From contig CAYSWB010000017.1 in NCBI GenBank assembly GCA_964434575.1, positions 1 through 23,749 on the forward strand: a DNA stretch of 23,749 nucleotides. Direction: 5' to 3'. Every line of letters begins with the position of its first letter. Within the stretch, counting starts at the first letter, position 1. Below are positions 8,063 to 14,469 of this stretch, one piece after another. A program made the position numbers and the translations under genes. Under the pieces are notes generated by a model. The model saw only the letters and a program-made list of their open reading frames with translations. It ran no database searches and was not told where the DNA came from. This DNA is from DAORHV01 sp964434575 (GTDB lineage Bacteria > Patescibacteriota > Gracilibacteria > Peribacterales > Peribacteraceae).

Positions 8063-9211
8063 TCAGCGCCGCTTGTCGGTCGTGATCGGGAACAATTCCT
8101 TCGTCATCTTTTCCTCGGCGCCCTTGCCGCGGTCCACGGTTTGGCCGGGCTTGGCGCGGACGACGCGTTTCAAGTTCCAGCTGTAGTAGCCCACGTTGGC
8201 GCCCACTTGCTCCAAGCCGGAGCGCATGAGGGTCACGCGGTTGGTCGCGATGTCGCTCACGCCGCCGCCGGTCACCTGATGCGGCACGCCGCAGTAGAGT
8301 TTTACCAGCGCGGGGGAGTGGGCTTCGTGTCCCGGCTCGTCCACGCCCATGAAATTGTGCGGCGCCTCCACGTGCAGCGGGACCATGTAAGCGGGTGCCG
8401 GTTCCACCGCCGCGAACAGGCCGATCTTGCGCTCCCGCGTCATGCGGCCGCCTTCCGGGCAGCGCATGAGCATGTGGCGGGCGCTGGCGTGGATGCCGTC
8501 CGAAATCGCGCCGACCACGCCCGAGTACGCGTGCATCAGCCTCTGCTCCTCGTCGGTCAGGCCTTCGCGGTACTTGGGCGCGTAGATGGACAGGCTGTGC
8601 AAACTTCCGGCGAAAATGCGGTGGAAGACGCTGAGGCGCACTTTGTGTCCGATCACCATGATCGTCTGGTCCAAAAACTGCATGGCATCGCGCCGCATCA
8701 CGCTGTCATAGCGTCCGGCGTCTTCGGCGATGACCTGGACGAACACCGGGTCCATCTCGCTGCTGTGCGGCACGATTTCCCACGTGATGTCCTGCCCCGC
8801 GCGGTGCATTTCCATCGCTTCGTGGAAGTTGTCCGCGCTTTCGGGGTTGGCGAAGCCGCTGCCCGGCAGCATCATGCGGCGCACGAAATCGCGGATGACG
8901 TGCGAGCGGCTTTCGCTGCGTCCGCGCAGGAAGTCCGTGTCGCCGGGTTCGCGATGATGCTCGCGCTTGAACGCGCCGGCCAGACGGAGCGTGTCGTTCA
9001 GCGCATGGAAGGGTAATGCTTTGCGTGCGGAGAAAACGGTGCTCAGCATCCGCCAGGCCATGACGCCGCGGCCCTGCTTCACGGCGGTGGCGCGGAACAT
9101 GTCCGCCATCTTCGCGCCGCCGTCGGTCAGCAAGCCGCCGGCCGTCACGTCGATCTCGTGACCCTGTGAGGCCAGATCGCCGAGTACCCGGTGCTGGAAA
9201 TCCGTCGGCAT
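8063..9211 (-). CDS. PlsC-like (LPLAT superfamily) acyltransferase, divergent
   Basis: LPLAT enzymes transfer acyl chains to glycerophosphates at the membrane. In this 382-aa protein the HX4D motif is HSSEMD (149-154), preceded by WEIVP. The acceptor-binding block is CPEGGRM (251-257), corresponding to FPEGTRS. A later APAYMVPLHVEAP matches the block IV pattern. The spacing of about 100 residues between the first two motifs is longer than usual, and the N-terminal 140 residues are a helical extension of unknown role. The start MPTDFQHRVL was chosen because it lies 8 nt after TACACT; an upstream in-frame ATG at 9238 falls before that -10. It is followed by the NUDIX gene at 17 nt. The family call rests on motif reading only. 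Confidence 0.6.
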   Translation of the reverse strand: MPTDFQHRVLGDLASQGHEIDVTAGGLLTDGGAKMADMFRATAVKQGRGVMAWRMLSTVFSARKALPFHALNDTLRLAGAFKREHHREPGDTDFLRGRSESRSHVIRDFVRRMMLPGSGFANPESADNFHEAMEMHRAGQDITWEIVPHSSEMDPVFVQVIAEDAGRYDSVMRRDAMQFLDQTIMVIGHKVRLSVFHRIFAGSLHSLSIYAPKYREGLTDEEQRLMHAYSGVVGAISDGIHASARHMLMRCPEGGRMTRERKIGLFAAVEPAPAYMVPLHVEAPHNFMGVDEPGHEAHSPALVKLYCGVPHQVTGGGVSDIATNRVTLMRSGLEQVGANVGYYSWNLKRVVRAKPGQTVDRGKGAEEKMTKELFPITTDKRR

Positions 9212-9219
9212 GGAGGGGG

Positions 9220-9248
9220 AGTGTAGCGAGGGGGTCAAAAGACCACAA
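9220..9248 (-). promoter_or_regulatory. Promoter of the acyltransferase-NUDIX unit
   Basis: TTGTGG (9243-9248), 17-nt spacer, TACACT (9220-9225) on the minus strand, ending 8 nt before the ATG at 9211. It defines the start of the acyltransferase and implies a leaderless mRNA. Confidence 0.6.
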
Positions 9249-9415
9249 TCACGCCATCAGGAAGCCTTCTAAACCATCTCAAACATCGCTGTAGGCATGT
9301 TTCGGCCATTTTCATACGCTGCAATACAATATTCCAGAGTCAATGGTTTTTGGGGGGTGTCGGACGGGCCAGGGCTAGCCCCAACCGGCCATACTTGACA
9401 AAAACACCGAAAAGA

Positions 9416-9443
9416 TTGATTACGCGCTCATTCTGACTATCAT
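9416..9443 (+). promoter_or_regulatory. Promoter of the 564-aa gene
   Basis: TTGATT (9416-9421), 16-nt spacer, TATCAT (9438-9443), ending 8 nt before the ATG at 9452. A consensus TTGACA also occurs at 9395-9400 but has no good -10 at the right distance. The remaining 9249-9394 stretch holds no coding signal I can support. Confidence 0.55.
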
Positions 9444-9451
9444 GATTGCAG

Positions 9452-11146
9452 ATGGAAACCACTGCCTCCGGCATATCCCAGACGACCGTTATTTCCGCAT
9501 CCGCCAGCGACGAGCCTCCCAAACGGGCTCCTGTCACCAAGGCGGATATTCGCCGTTTGCGCGATGCCGTCGTCGGCCGGAAGCCCGGTCTGGACGGCGT
9601 CTTGAAGCAGCATGGTATCCAGAGCGTGTACGACTACGTCCGCGGCTACGTGGCCAAGCAGGTCCACGTGGTGTCCAAGCAGCGCCAGCAGCAGCTGGTG
9701 TCGGCCGTCGGCGCCGAGACCGAGCGTCTGCTCGGCCCGGCCCAGGCCAGGTCCGTGGAGGCGCAGCTGACCAAGTATTACAGCTGCTCGACCATGGACC
9801 ACTCGGGTCCGCTGTACCACCCGTGGGCGCTGAACTTCGACCTCATCTCGTCCATCGTCGCGCTGGAGCATCCGGACCCGGCGCTGCAGAACGTCATCAC
9901 GCTGGCGTTCTCCAACGTGTCGCTGAACAACTTCGCCTTCCCGCGTGGCATCGCGTTCCACGCGCTGAACGCCAAGGGTGAACTGAAGCAGCACCGCCTG
10001 TCGTTCTTCCCGAGCAAGCTCAGCACGTATCCGGTCTTCAACCTGCCGGCCTACACCTTCTCCGACATCGTCCGCATGAAGGAGGTGCTGCAGGCTTCCA
10101 TGCGCGCCGGCGACATCGACAAAGCCGCCGCCTCCAATGCCGAGCGCATGCTCGATGACATCTACGGTACGTCCGACGTGCTTGCATGCGCCACCTACAC
10201 CGACCAGATCGCCAAGGTGAACGCCGCCCTCTGGAAGCGCATCAATCTCCGCTATTCGTCGCGCAAGGCGGTGAACCTGGTGTACCTGGAGCAGGAGGCG
10301 ATCGTCGCCAAGCTGCTCACCGACCACCACCTCTTTTCGGACACGCTCATCGCCAAGCTCATTTTGGACAAGGACGCGGTGACCATGGCCATGAAGCACT
10401 TCGACCGCCTGCCCGAGGCGTTCTCGGTGTGGGAGAAGCGCGGCACGTACCTCTTCTGGGCGCTCCCGAAAGGCGCCAAGCGCCGCATGCAGTTGTGGAA
10501 GCGCGGCAACGAGCTGGTCAGCGACGATGGCACGTTCACTGTCGCGCTCACGCCGGAGGCCATCGCGGCCGGGCTGAAATCCAAGGATTTGATCCCGGGC
10601 ACGATGATCTCGCTCATCACCATGTCCTTCTACCACGGCCTCACGTCGTTCGGCGGCCTGGGTCAGGTGTGTTACCTGCCGCTGATGCACGCCGCGTACC
10701 TGAAACTGACGCGCGAACTGAAGGACCGCGAGAGCGAGCGTGTGGCCGCCAAGCTCAACGCGCAGCTGTTCGGCGGCGAAATGATGCTCACCTTCCTGGA
10801 GGGTGCCAAGGACGACGCCGTGCTGGCGACCGCCGCGGACCTGGTGTTGCACGGCAACGGCCACATGCTCAACCGCATCGCGTGGTGCGCGCGCAACGTC
10901 ACGCTGGATGAGTCGTTGGATTTCGCCTTCCCGCTGGAATACCCCATCACGTACCGCGGTGAAGACCGTGAGCAGAAGTTCATGGCCATGACCGTGGCCG
11001 ACGTCATCTCCATCGCCTACACCTCGCATCGCTTCCGTCCGGCGGTGTCGCTGCGCGCCAAGCGGCCCGGCTTCGGCGCCATCCTGGACCGCATGCAGCA
11101 GGCCATGCCGGCGGGGGTGAAGCCGTTGGGACTGCGGACGGCCTGA
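9452..11146 (+). CDS. Hypothetical protein, 564 aa
   Basis: Not recognised. A large, apparently soluble protein without a signal peptide. The N-terminal 30 residues are Ser/Thr/Ala-rich and probably disordered, followed by a basic helical segment (TKADIRRLRDAVVGRKPG). A striking segment CSTMDHSGPLYHPWALNFDL near residue 110 is rich in Cys, His and Asp and could be an active or metal site. A second His-containing segment (GNGHMLNRIAWCARN) lies near residue 470. Alternating helical blocks fill the middle. The ATG at 9452 was preferred over TTG at 9446 because of promoter spacing. It stands alone, convergent with the M23 gene across a palindromic repeat. High GC coding throughout and good length argue for a real, expressed gene. 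Confidence 0.8.
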   Translation: METTASGISQTTVISASASDEPPKRAPVTKADIRRLRDAVVGRKPGLDGVLKQHGIQSVYDYVRGYVAKQVHVVSKQRQQQLVSAVGAETERLLGPAQARSVEAQLTKYYSCSTMDHSGPLYHPWALNFDLISSIVALEHPDPALQNVITLAFSNVSLNNFAFPRGIAFHALNAKGELKQHRLSFFPSKLSTYPVFNLPAYTFSDIVRMKEVLQASMRAGDIDKAAASNAERMLDDIYGTSDVLACATYTDQIAKVNAALWKRINLRYSSRKAVNLVYLEQEAIVAKLLTDHHLFSDTLIAKLILDKDAVTMAMKHFDRLPEAFSVWEKRGTYLFWALPKGAKRRMQLWKRGNELVSDDGTFTVALTPEAIAAGLKSKDLIPGTMISLITMSFYHGLTSFGGLGQVCYLPLMHAAYLKLTRELKDRESERVAAKLNAQLFGGEMMLTFLEGAKDDAVLATAADLVLHGNGHMLNRIAWCARNVTLDESLDFAFPLEYPITYRGEDREQKFMAMTVADVISIAYTSHRFRPAVSLRAKRPGFGAILDRMQQAMPAGVKPLGLRTA

Positions 11147-11150
11147 CGGA

Positions 11151-11237
11151 GGATTCAGGGGAGCCAGAAGAAACAGGGGATGCAGGGGATTTCTACGTTC
11201 CCCTGACTCGCCTGATTCCTTTGCTTCCCCTGAATCC
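11151..11237. repeat. Palindromic repeat built of 9-nt units, copy 1
   Basis: The ends GGATTCAGGGGA (11151-11162) and TCCCCTGAATCC (11226-11237) are perfect inverted repeats. The left arm runs in 9-nt steps beginning CAG (CAGGGGAGC, CAGAAGAAA, CAGGGGATG, CAGGGGATT); the right arm runs in 9-nt steps ending CTG or TTG. The whole folds into one long imperfect hairpin with a loop around TTTCTACG. It lies between convergent genes, so it may also act as a two-way terminator. It is related to 11811-11900. Confidence 0.75.
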
Positions 11238-11239
11238 GG

Positions 11240-11779
11240 CTAGGCGTGTCTGGCGGGATTCTTCAAGTATTGGTTGGCCGCGAAATTCATCGCCAGGTAG
11301 GCCTGGGCGTCCGGCGTGTACTGCGCGTCGAAGTGCAGGTCTTGGTCCAGCCACAGGCGGGTGAATTCACTCACGTCCACCGCGCCGTCGTAGCCGTTGT
11401 CCTTGTTCTGCACCGCGCCGTTCTTCATCACCTTGTACGTCCAGTGCAGGTGCGGCGCCGTACACATGCCGCTCTCGCCGCTTTTGGCGATGGGGTCGCC
11501 TTGGTACACGGTCTGGCCGGGCTGCACGAGCACCTGCGACAGGTGGGCCAGGATGCTGCGGCGCTTGGGTTCGTCGATCACCAGGTACAGGCCGTAGTTC
11601 TTGGTGCCGTCGTCCGTGATGGTCGCCACGCCGTCGTGCGGCGCGTAGATGAGGGTGCCGACCGGTATGCCGAAGTCGAGCCCGTTGTGGCCCTGGTAGC
11701 CGAACTGCGAATAGATCTGCGGGTTCTGGCCAAAGCCCTGGGTGATGAGCGGGTTGCCGGGGAGCGGGGAGAAGATCAT
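11240..11779 (-). CDS. M23 (LytM-like) peptidase, no signal peptide
   Basis: Zinc endopeptidase family that cuts peptidoglycan cross-bridges. It is 179 aa. Zinc ligands and catalytic residues seen are HNGLD (His31, Asp35), a middle His79 in AHLSQ, and HLH (His110, His112). GDPIAKSGESGMCTAPHLHW is the standard C-terminal core. The N-terminus (MIFSPLPGNPLITQGFG) begins almost at the domain, with no signal peptide or membrane helix, which is odd for an envelope enzyme. The C-terminal 40 residues are extra. The start ATG has no Shine-Dalgarno; a TATAGT at 11804-11809 would give a leader of about 20 nt. The gene is bracketed by the two palindromic repeats. It could be lysed-cell, phage-derived or exported by another route. 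Confidence 0.88.
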   Translation of the reverse strand: MIFSPLPGNPLITQGFGQNPQIYSQFGYQGHNGLDFGIPVGTLIYAPHDGVATITDDGTKNYGLYLVIDEPKRRSILAHLSQVLVQPGQTVYQGDPIAKSGESGMCTAPHLHWTYKVMKNGAVQNKDNGYDGAVDVSEFTRLWLDQDLHFDAQYTPDAQAYLAMNFAANQYLKNPARHA

Positions 11780-11803
11780 GTCGCGGTGGGGAAGATGGCG
11801 ATG

Positions 11804-11809
11804 ACTATA
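11804..11809 (-). promoter_or_regulatory. Possible -10 of the M23 gene
   Basis: TATAGT on the minus strand, directly beside palindromic repeat copy 2. The expected start lies about 18-20 nt upstream of the ATG at 11779. The -35 position (CTGTTT) falls inside the repeat and is a poor match. Confidence 0.35.
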
Positions 11810-11810
11810 C

Positions 11811-11900
11811 TCCTGGGAAAACAGGGAAACAGAAGAGCCAGGGGAAACAGGGAGCGTCTTTCTCCTGTTTCACCTGTTTCCCGCGCTTCCCCTGACTCCC
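11811..11900. repeat. Palindromic repeat built of 9-nt units, copy 2
   Basis: It shares CAGAAGAnnCAGGGGA (11830-11845) with 11165-11180 and GCTTCCCCTGACTCC (11885-11899) with 11223-11237, with 14 of 16 and 14 of 15 bases identical. GGGAAACAG (11824-11832) pairs perfectly with CTGTTTCCC (11874-11882). Unlike copy 1 it sits between divergent genes, so it is not a terminator here; its right end supplies the CTGACT -35 of the methyltransferase promoter. Confidence 0.7.
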
Positions 11901-11921
11901 GCCTCGCGATCTTGCTATCAT
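11892..11921 (+). promoter_or_regulatory. Promoter of the PRMT-like gene
   Basis: CTGACT (11892-11897), 18-nt spacer, extended -10 TGC-TATCAT (11913-11921), ending 6 nt before the GTG at 11928. The -35 lies in the end of the palindromic repeat. This spacing is the main reason for choosing the GTG. Confidence 0.6.
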
Positions 11922-11927
11922 CACCCC

Positions 11928-12851
11928 GTGATTGAATTACACCGCAAACTCCTCGGCGACAAGGTCCGTAACTCTGCGTTCGCAAAAGCGCTCAAGAAGG
12001 CCATCAAGCCCGGAAAGTCCGTGGTCGCCGACATCGGCGCCGGCACGGGTTTCCTCAGCTTCCTGGCGCGCAAATACGGCGCGAAGGAGTGCCACCTGTA
12101 CGAATACTCCGACGTGTTGCAGCTGGCTGCCGTCACCGCCGAGCACAACGGCATCGACGGGCTGCACTTCTTCAAGGGCCATTCCACCGATTTCGAGAAC
12201 CCGGCCAAGGCCGACGTCATCGTTTGCGAGACGCTGGGCAACTACGCGCTGGAAGAGAACATCCTGGAAACCATGAACGACGCGCGGCGCTTCCTGAAAC
12301 CCGGCGGCGTGATGATTCCGCAGTCGGTGGACCAGTACATCTGCCCGGTGACCAGCCCGCGTCTCATGAAGCAGGTGGACGTGCTGGACGTGGGCTTCGA
12401 CTTCGACATGGCCCCCGCCCGCGAGGTCACGCTGAACAACATGTACGTGCAGATCATCAAACCCTCGGACCTGCTGAAGGGCGGCGCCAAGCGCTGGGAC
12501 ACCATCGATTTCGCCGAGCCCAACGAGAGCGTGCGCGCGGCCGACGTGGGCTGGAAGATGCCCAAAGCCGCCACCGTCTACGGCCTGGCGCTGTGGTGGG
12601 ATTCACTGCTCGCCCCCGGCGTGCGCCTTTCCACCGCGCCCGACGCGCCCATGACCCACTGGCAGCAGATCTTCCTGCCGCTCCTGTCGCCCATCCGCTG
12701 CGCCAAGGGCGACATGCTCCGCCTGGTGCTGGAATCCGACACCCGTTACGAAGTCCGCGTGAACCTGGCCTGGCACTGTAGCCGCATCGACGCGAAAGGC
12801 GCCACGCGCGACGAGCAACAGCTGGACATGCGCTGCGGTCACATCGACTGA
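11928..12851 (+). CDS. PRMT-like SAM-dependent methyltransferase
   Basis: Class I methyltransferase of 307 aa with the hallmarks of protein arginine methyltransferases, which methylate Arg side chains using SAM. Motif I is DIGAGTG (35-41), and the acidic ribose-binding residue is in HLYEYSD (Glu59). CETLGNYALEENIL (100-113) aligns with the PRMT double-E loop: Glu101 and Glu110 are nine residues apart, as in PRMT1. THW (243-245) matches the PRMT THW loop, followed by a beta-rich C-terminal barrel-like region (KGDMLRLVLESDTRYEVRVN). The GTG start is fixed by the promoter 6 nt upstream. It converges with the N-acetylglutamate kinase/synthase gene, leaving 8 nt between stops. The substrate is unknown; true PRMTs are uncommon in bacteria. 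Confidence 0.78.
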   Translation: MIELHRKLLGDKVRNSAFAKALKKAIKPGKSVVADIGAGTGFLSFLARKYGAKECHLYEYSDVLQLAAVTAEHNGIDGLHFFKGHSTDFENPAKADVIVCETLGNYALEENILETMNDARRFLKPGGVMIPQSVDQYICPVTSPRLMKQVDVLDVGFDFDMAPAREVTLNNMYVQIIKPSDLLKGGAKRWDTIDFAEPNESVRAADVGWKMPKAATVYGLALWWDSLLAPGVRLSTAPDAPMTHWQQIFLPLLSPIRCAKGDMLRLVLESDTRYEVRVNLAWHCSRIDAKGATRDEQQLDMRCGHID

Positions 12852-12859
12852 TCAGATTT

Positions 12860-14233
12860 TTACTGTCCGTTGGCGTGCTCGGCGGTCATGTCGAAGACGT
12901 ACAGATGCAGCATGTCGCGCTCGGTTTCGTCGTACCGGCTCAATGACGGTTCGAGGACGTCGGCGTACGCACCATCGTCTTTCACCCCGCCGTACTGGCG
13001 GTACAAATGCTGCAACTGTGCGGCGGCCGTGATGCTGATGGCGCGCTTGAATCCCGCGGTCTTGATGCGCTCCAGGCACGCCTCGAGCAACACGCGGCCG
13101 TATTGCGAGCTCTGGTGGTTCTCCGCGACCGCGAAGCTGCGGATGACGGCGGTGTCGGTCTGCCGCGCCAGCGGCGTGGCGCAGATGGTTCCCACCGGCA
13201 CGCCCTGGTGCTCGAACACCAGCGTGCCCGGAAGGTCGCGCACGATTTCCTGGCGGCTGCGCGTTTTGAGGAACGACGTGCCCTTCGGCGTGGTGAATTT
13301 CTGCGCTTCGGCAAGCAGCTGCTCGATGCTTTCCACGTCCTCTTCGCCGGCGACGTCGATCAGCACGCTCTGGAAGCGCTCGATCATGGTGCCGCTTCCG
13401 GTGCGCGTGAGCACTTCGTCCAACAGAGCCGATCCGTCCGCGCGGAGGATGTGCACCGCGCCGACGTTGCGGCTGTCGATGGCCTTCTGGGCCGCGCGAA
13501 GCTTGGGGAACATGCCTTCGCCGATCACGAACTTCGGTTCGCCGCCGTCGCCGTGCGAGTGCTTGCGCAGCAGCGTGGACAGACGGTCGCTGTCCATGAA
13601 GCTCACCTTCCGCTTGCCGCCGTTCCCGTTTCTGCCCGGCAGCTCCACGCCGTCGGTGTTGGTCAGCAGGATCAGCTTCCGCGCCGCCAGCTCGATGGCC
13701 GCTTCGGCCGCGTTGTCGTCCGCGTTGGCATTCAGGTAGCGGCCTTCGTGGTCGCGGCCGCCGAACGGGATGATGGGCATCTTGCCGCGCGCCAGCGCCG
13801 CCGCGATCATGCGTTTGGACACGGACCGTACGCGGCCGGTTTCGCCGTGCTGCAGGATGCGCTCGGCCGACGTAACGCCGGGGTCCAGCACTTCGGCCTG
13901 CACGTTCGCGTTGTTGCAGTGCGTCCAAATGCGCTCGGAGAGTTCGGCGCGTGCGCGCTCCACGGTCTCGATGGCCGATGCCGGCGTGATGCGCAGCTGG
14001 GTGTCGGGATGCTTGGCGGATGAACCCAGAATCTCATCGACCTGTACGCCGCCGCCGTGCACGAACACGCACGAAATGCCGCGGTCGCGGAACTGTCCGA
14101 TGGACTGCATGATGCCTTGCAGCGTGTCGGGGTTATCCAGCGGCCTGCCGCCCACTTTGATGACGAACGTTTCGCCTTCAAATTGTTTCAGGTAGGCCTC
14201 TGCGGTGGTGGGGATGGCGGGGGCGGATTTCAT
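12860..14233 (-). CDS. N-acetylglutamate kinase/synthase-like protein (amino-acid kinase + GNAT)
   Basis: First steps of arginine synthesis: acetylation of Glu and phosphorylation of N-acetylglutamate. It is 457 aa. The amino-acid kinase domain covers about residues 20-290: KVGG (26-29), VHGGG (58-62), PFGG, LTNTDGV, and the ArgB-like end LLDEVLTRTGSGTMIE. A GNAT domain covers about 330-430, with VPVGTIC, the SFAVAENHQSSQYGRVLL acetyl-CoA loop and YRQYGG. This kinase-GNAT order is that of ArgA-type synthases and bifunctional forms; which reactions it keeps cannot be told by eye. The ATG at 14233 was chosen; a TTG at 14257 lies in the terminator T tract. No other arg gene is in the window. A leader ORF and terminator precede it. 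Confidence 0.85.
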   Translation of the reverse strand: MKSAPAIPTTAEAYLKQFEGETFVIKVGGRPLDNPDTLQGIMQSIGQFRDRGISCVFVHGGGVQVDEILGSSAKHPDTQLRITPASAIETVERARAELSERIWTHCNNANVQAEVLDPGVTSAERILQHGETGRVRSVSKRMIAAALARGKMPIIPFGGRDHEGRYLNANADDNAAEAAIELAARKLILLTNTDGVELPGRNGNGGKRKVSFMDSDRLSTLLRKHSHGDGGEPKFVIGEGMFPKLRAAQKAIDSRNVGAVHILRADGSALLDEVLTRTGSGTMIERFQSVLIDVAGEEDVESIEQLLAEAQKFTTPKGTSFLKTRSRQEIVRDLPGTLVFEHQGVPVGTICATPLARQTDTAVIRSFAVAENHQSSQYGRVLLEACLERIKTAGFKRAISITAAAQLQHLYRQYGGVKDDGAYADVLEPSLSRYDETERDMLHLYVFDMTAEHANGQ

Positions 14234-14255
14234 GGGGAGGGGAATGGGAACCTGC

Positions 14256-14296
14256 AAAAAACGGCGAACTGCCCTTTCGGGCTTCTGGGTTCTCCG
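14256..14296 (-). terminator. Intrinsic terminator / candidate attenuator in the leader
   Basis: On the minus strand CGG-A-GAAC pairs with GTTC-G-CCG around an internal loop. An inner GCCC, GNRA loop GAAA, GGGC follows, and the stem closes directly on TTTTTT (14256-14261). It ends 22 nt before the ATG at 14233 and lies downstream of the promoter at 14396-14423, so transcripts of the structural gene must read through it. Confidence 0.75.
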
Positions 14297-14322
14297 GGTG
14301 GTGTGCTTGGTGCTGATTCAGT

Positions 14323-14388
14323 TCAGCGCATCCCACCTCGGAGGAGGTGCGGACGACGCAGCGCGCTTCGCAAGGAAGGGCAGAACAT
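14323..14388 (-). CDS. Candidate Arg-rich leader peptide, 21 aa
   Basis: A complete ORF from ATG at 14388 to TGA at 14323. Arg occurs at positions 7, 11, 12, 17 and 21, coded CGA, CGT, CGT, CGA and CGC; CGC dominates in the neighbouring genes, so four of five are minority codons. The ATG lies 7 nt after a good -10 (TACAAT), matching the leaderless pattern of the window. It is followed by a terminator and then the N-acetylglutamate kinase/synthase gene. The role as an arginine-sensing leader is inferred from this arrangement. A GC-rich random frame would also contain Arg, so translation needs proof. Confidence 0.5.
   Translation of the reverse strand: MFCPSLRSALRRPHLLRGGMR
14334..14349 (-). 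promoter_or_regulatory. Hairpin over the end of the leader ORF
   Basis: CACCTC (minus, 14349-14344), loop CTCC, GAGGTG (14339-14334): a perfect 6-bp stem spanning leader codons 14-19, just after the tandem Arg codons. GGTGG within it could instead pair with CCACC at 14301-14297, which abuts the terminator stem. Confidence 0.45.
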
Positions 14389-14395
14389 GGGCGAA

Positions 14396-14423
14396 ATTGT
14401 ACTCAGCATGCCCCACAATGCAA
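14396..14423 (-). promoter_or_regulatory. Promoter of the leader ORF and kinase/synthase gene
   Basis: TTGCAT (14418-14423), 16-nt spacer, TACAAT (14396-14401) on the minus strand. The hexamer ends 7 nt before the leader ATG at 14388. It stands between the end of ligA (14470) and the structural gene and is the best promoter for it. Confidence 0.6.
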
Positions 14424-14469
14424 GAGTATTTTTGTCCAATCCATGCTTTGCCCATGGTTAGGACGATGT

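Noticed and set aside
9395..9400. Consensus TTGACA as the main -35 of the 9452 gene
   Set aside because: It stands 37 nt from the TATCAT -10; the TTGATT at 9416-9421 has a workable 16-nt spacer.
9440..11029. Minus-strand frame of 529 codons
   Set aside because: Antisense shadow of the 564-aa gene; composition dominated by Arg, Gln, His and Val with no domain.
13007..14023. Plus-strand frame of 338 codons
   Set aside because: Antisense to the N-acetylglutamate kinase/synthase gene; no family features.
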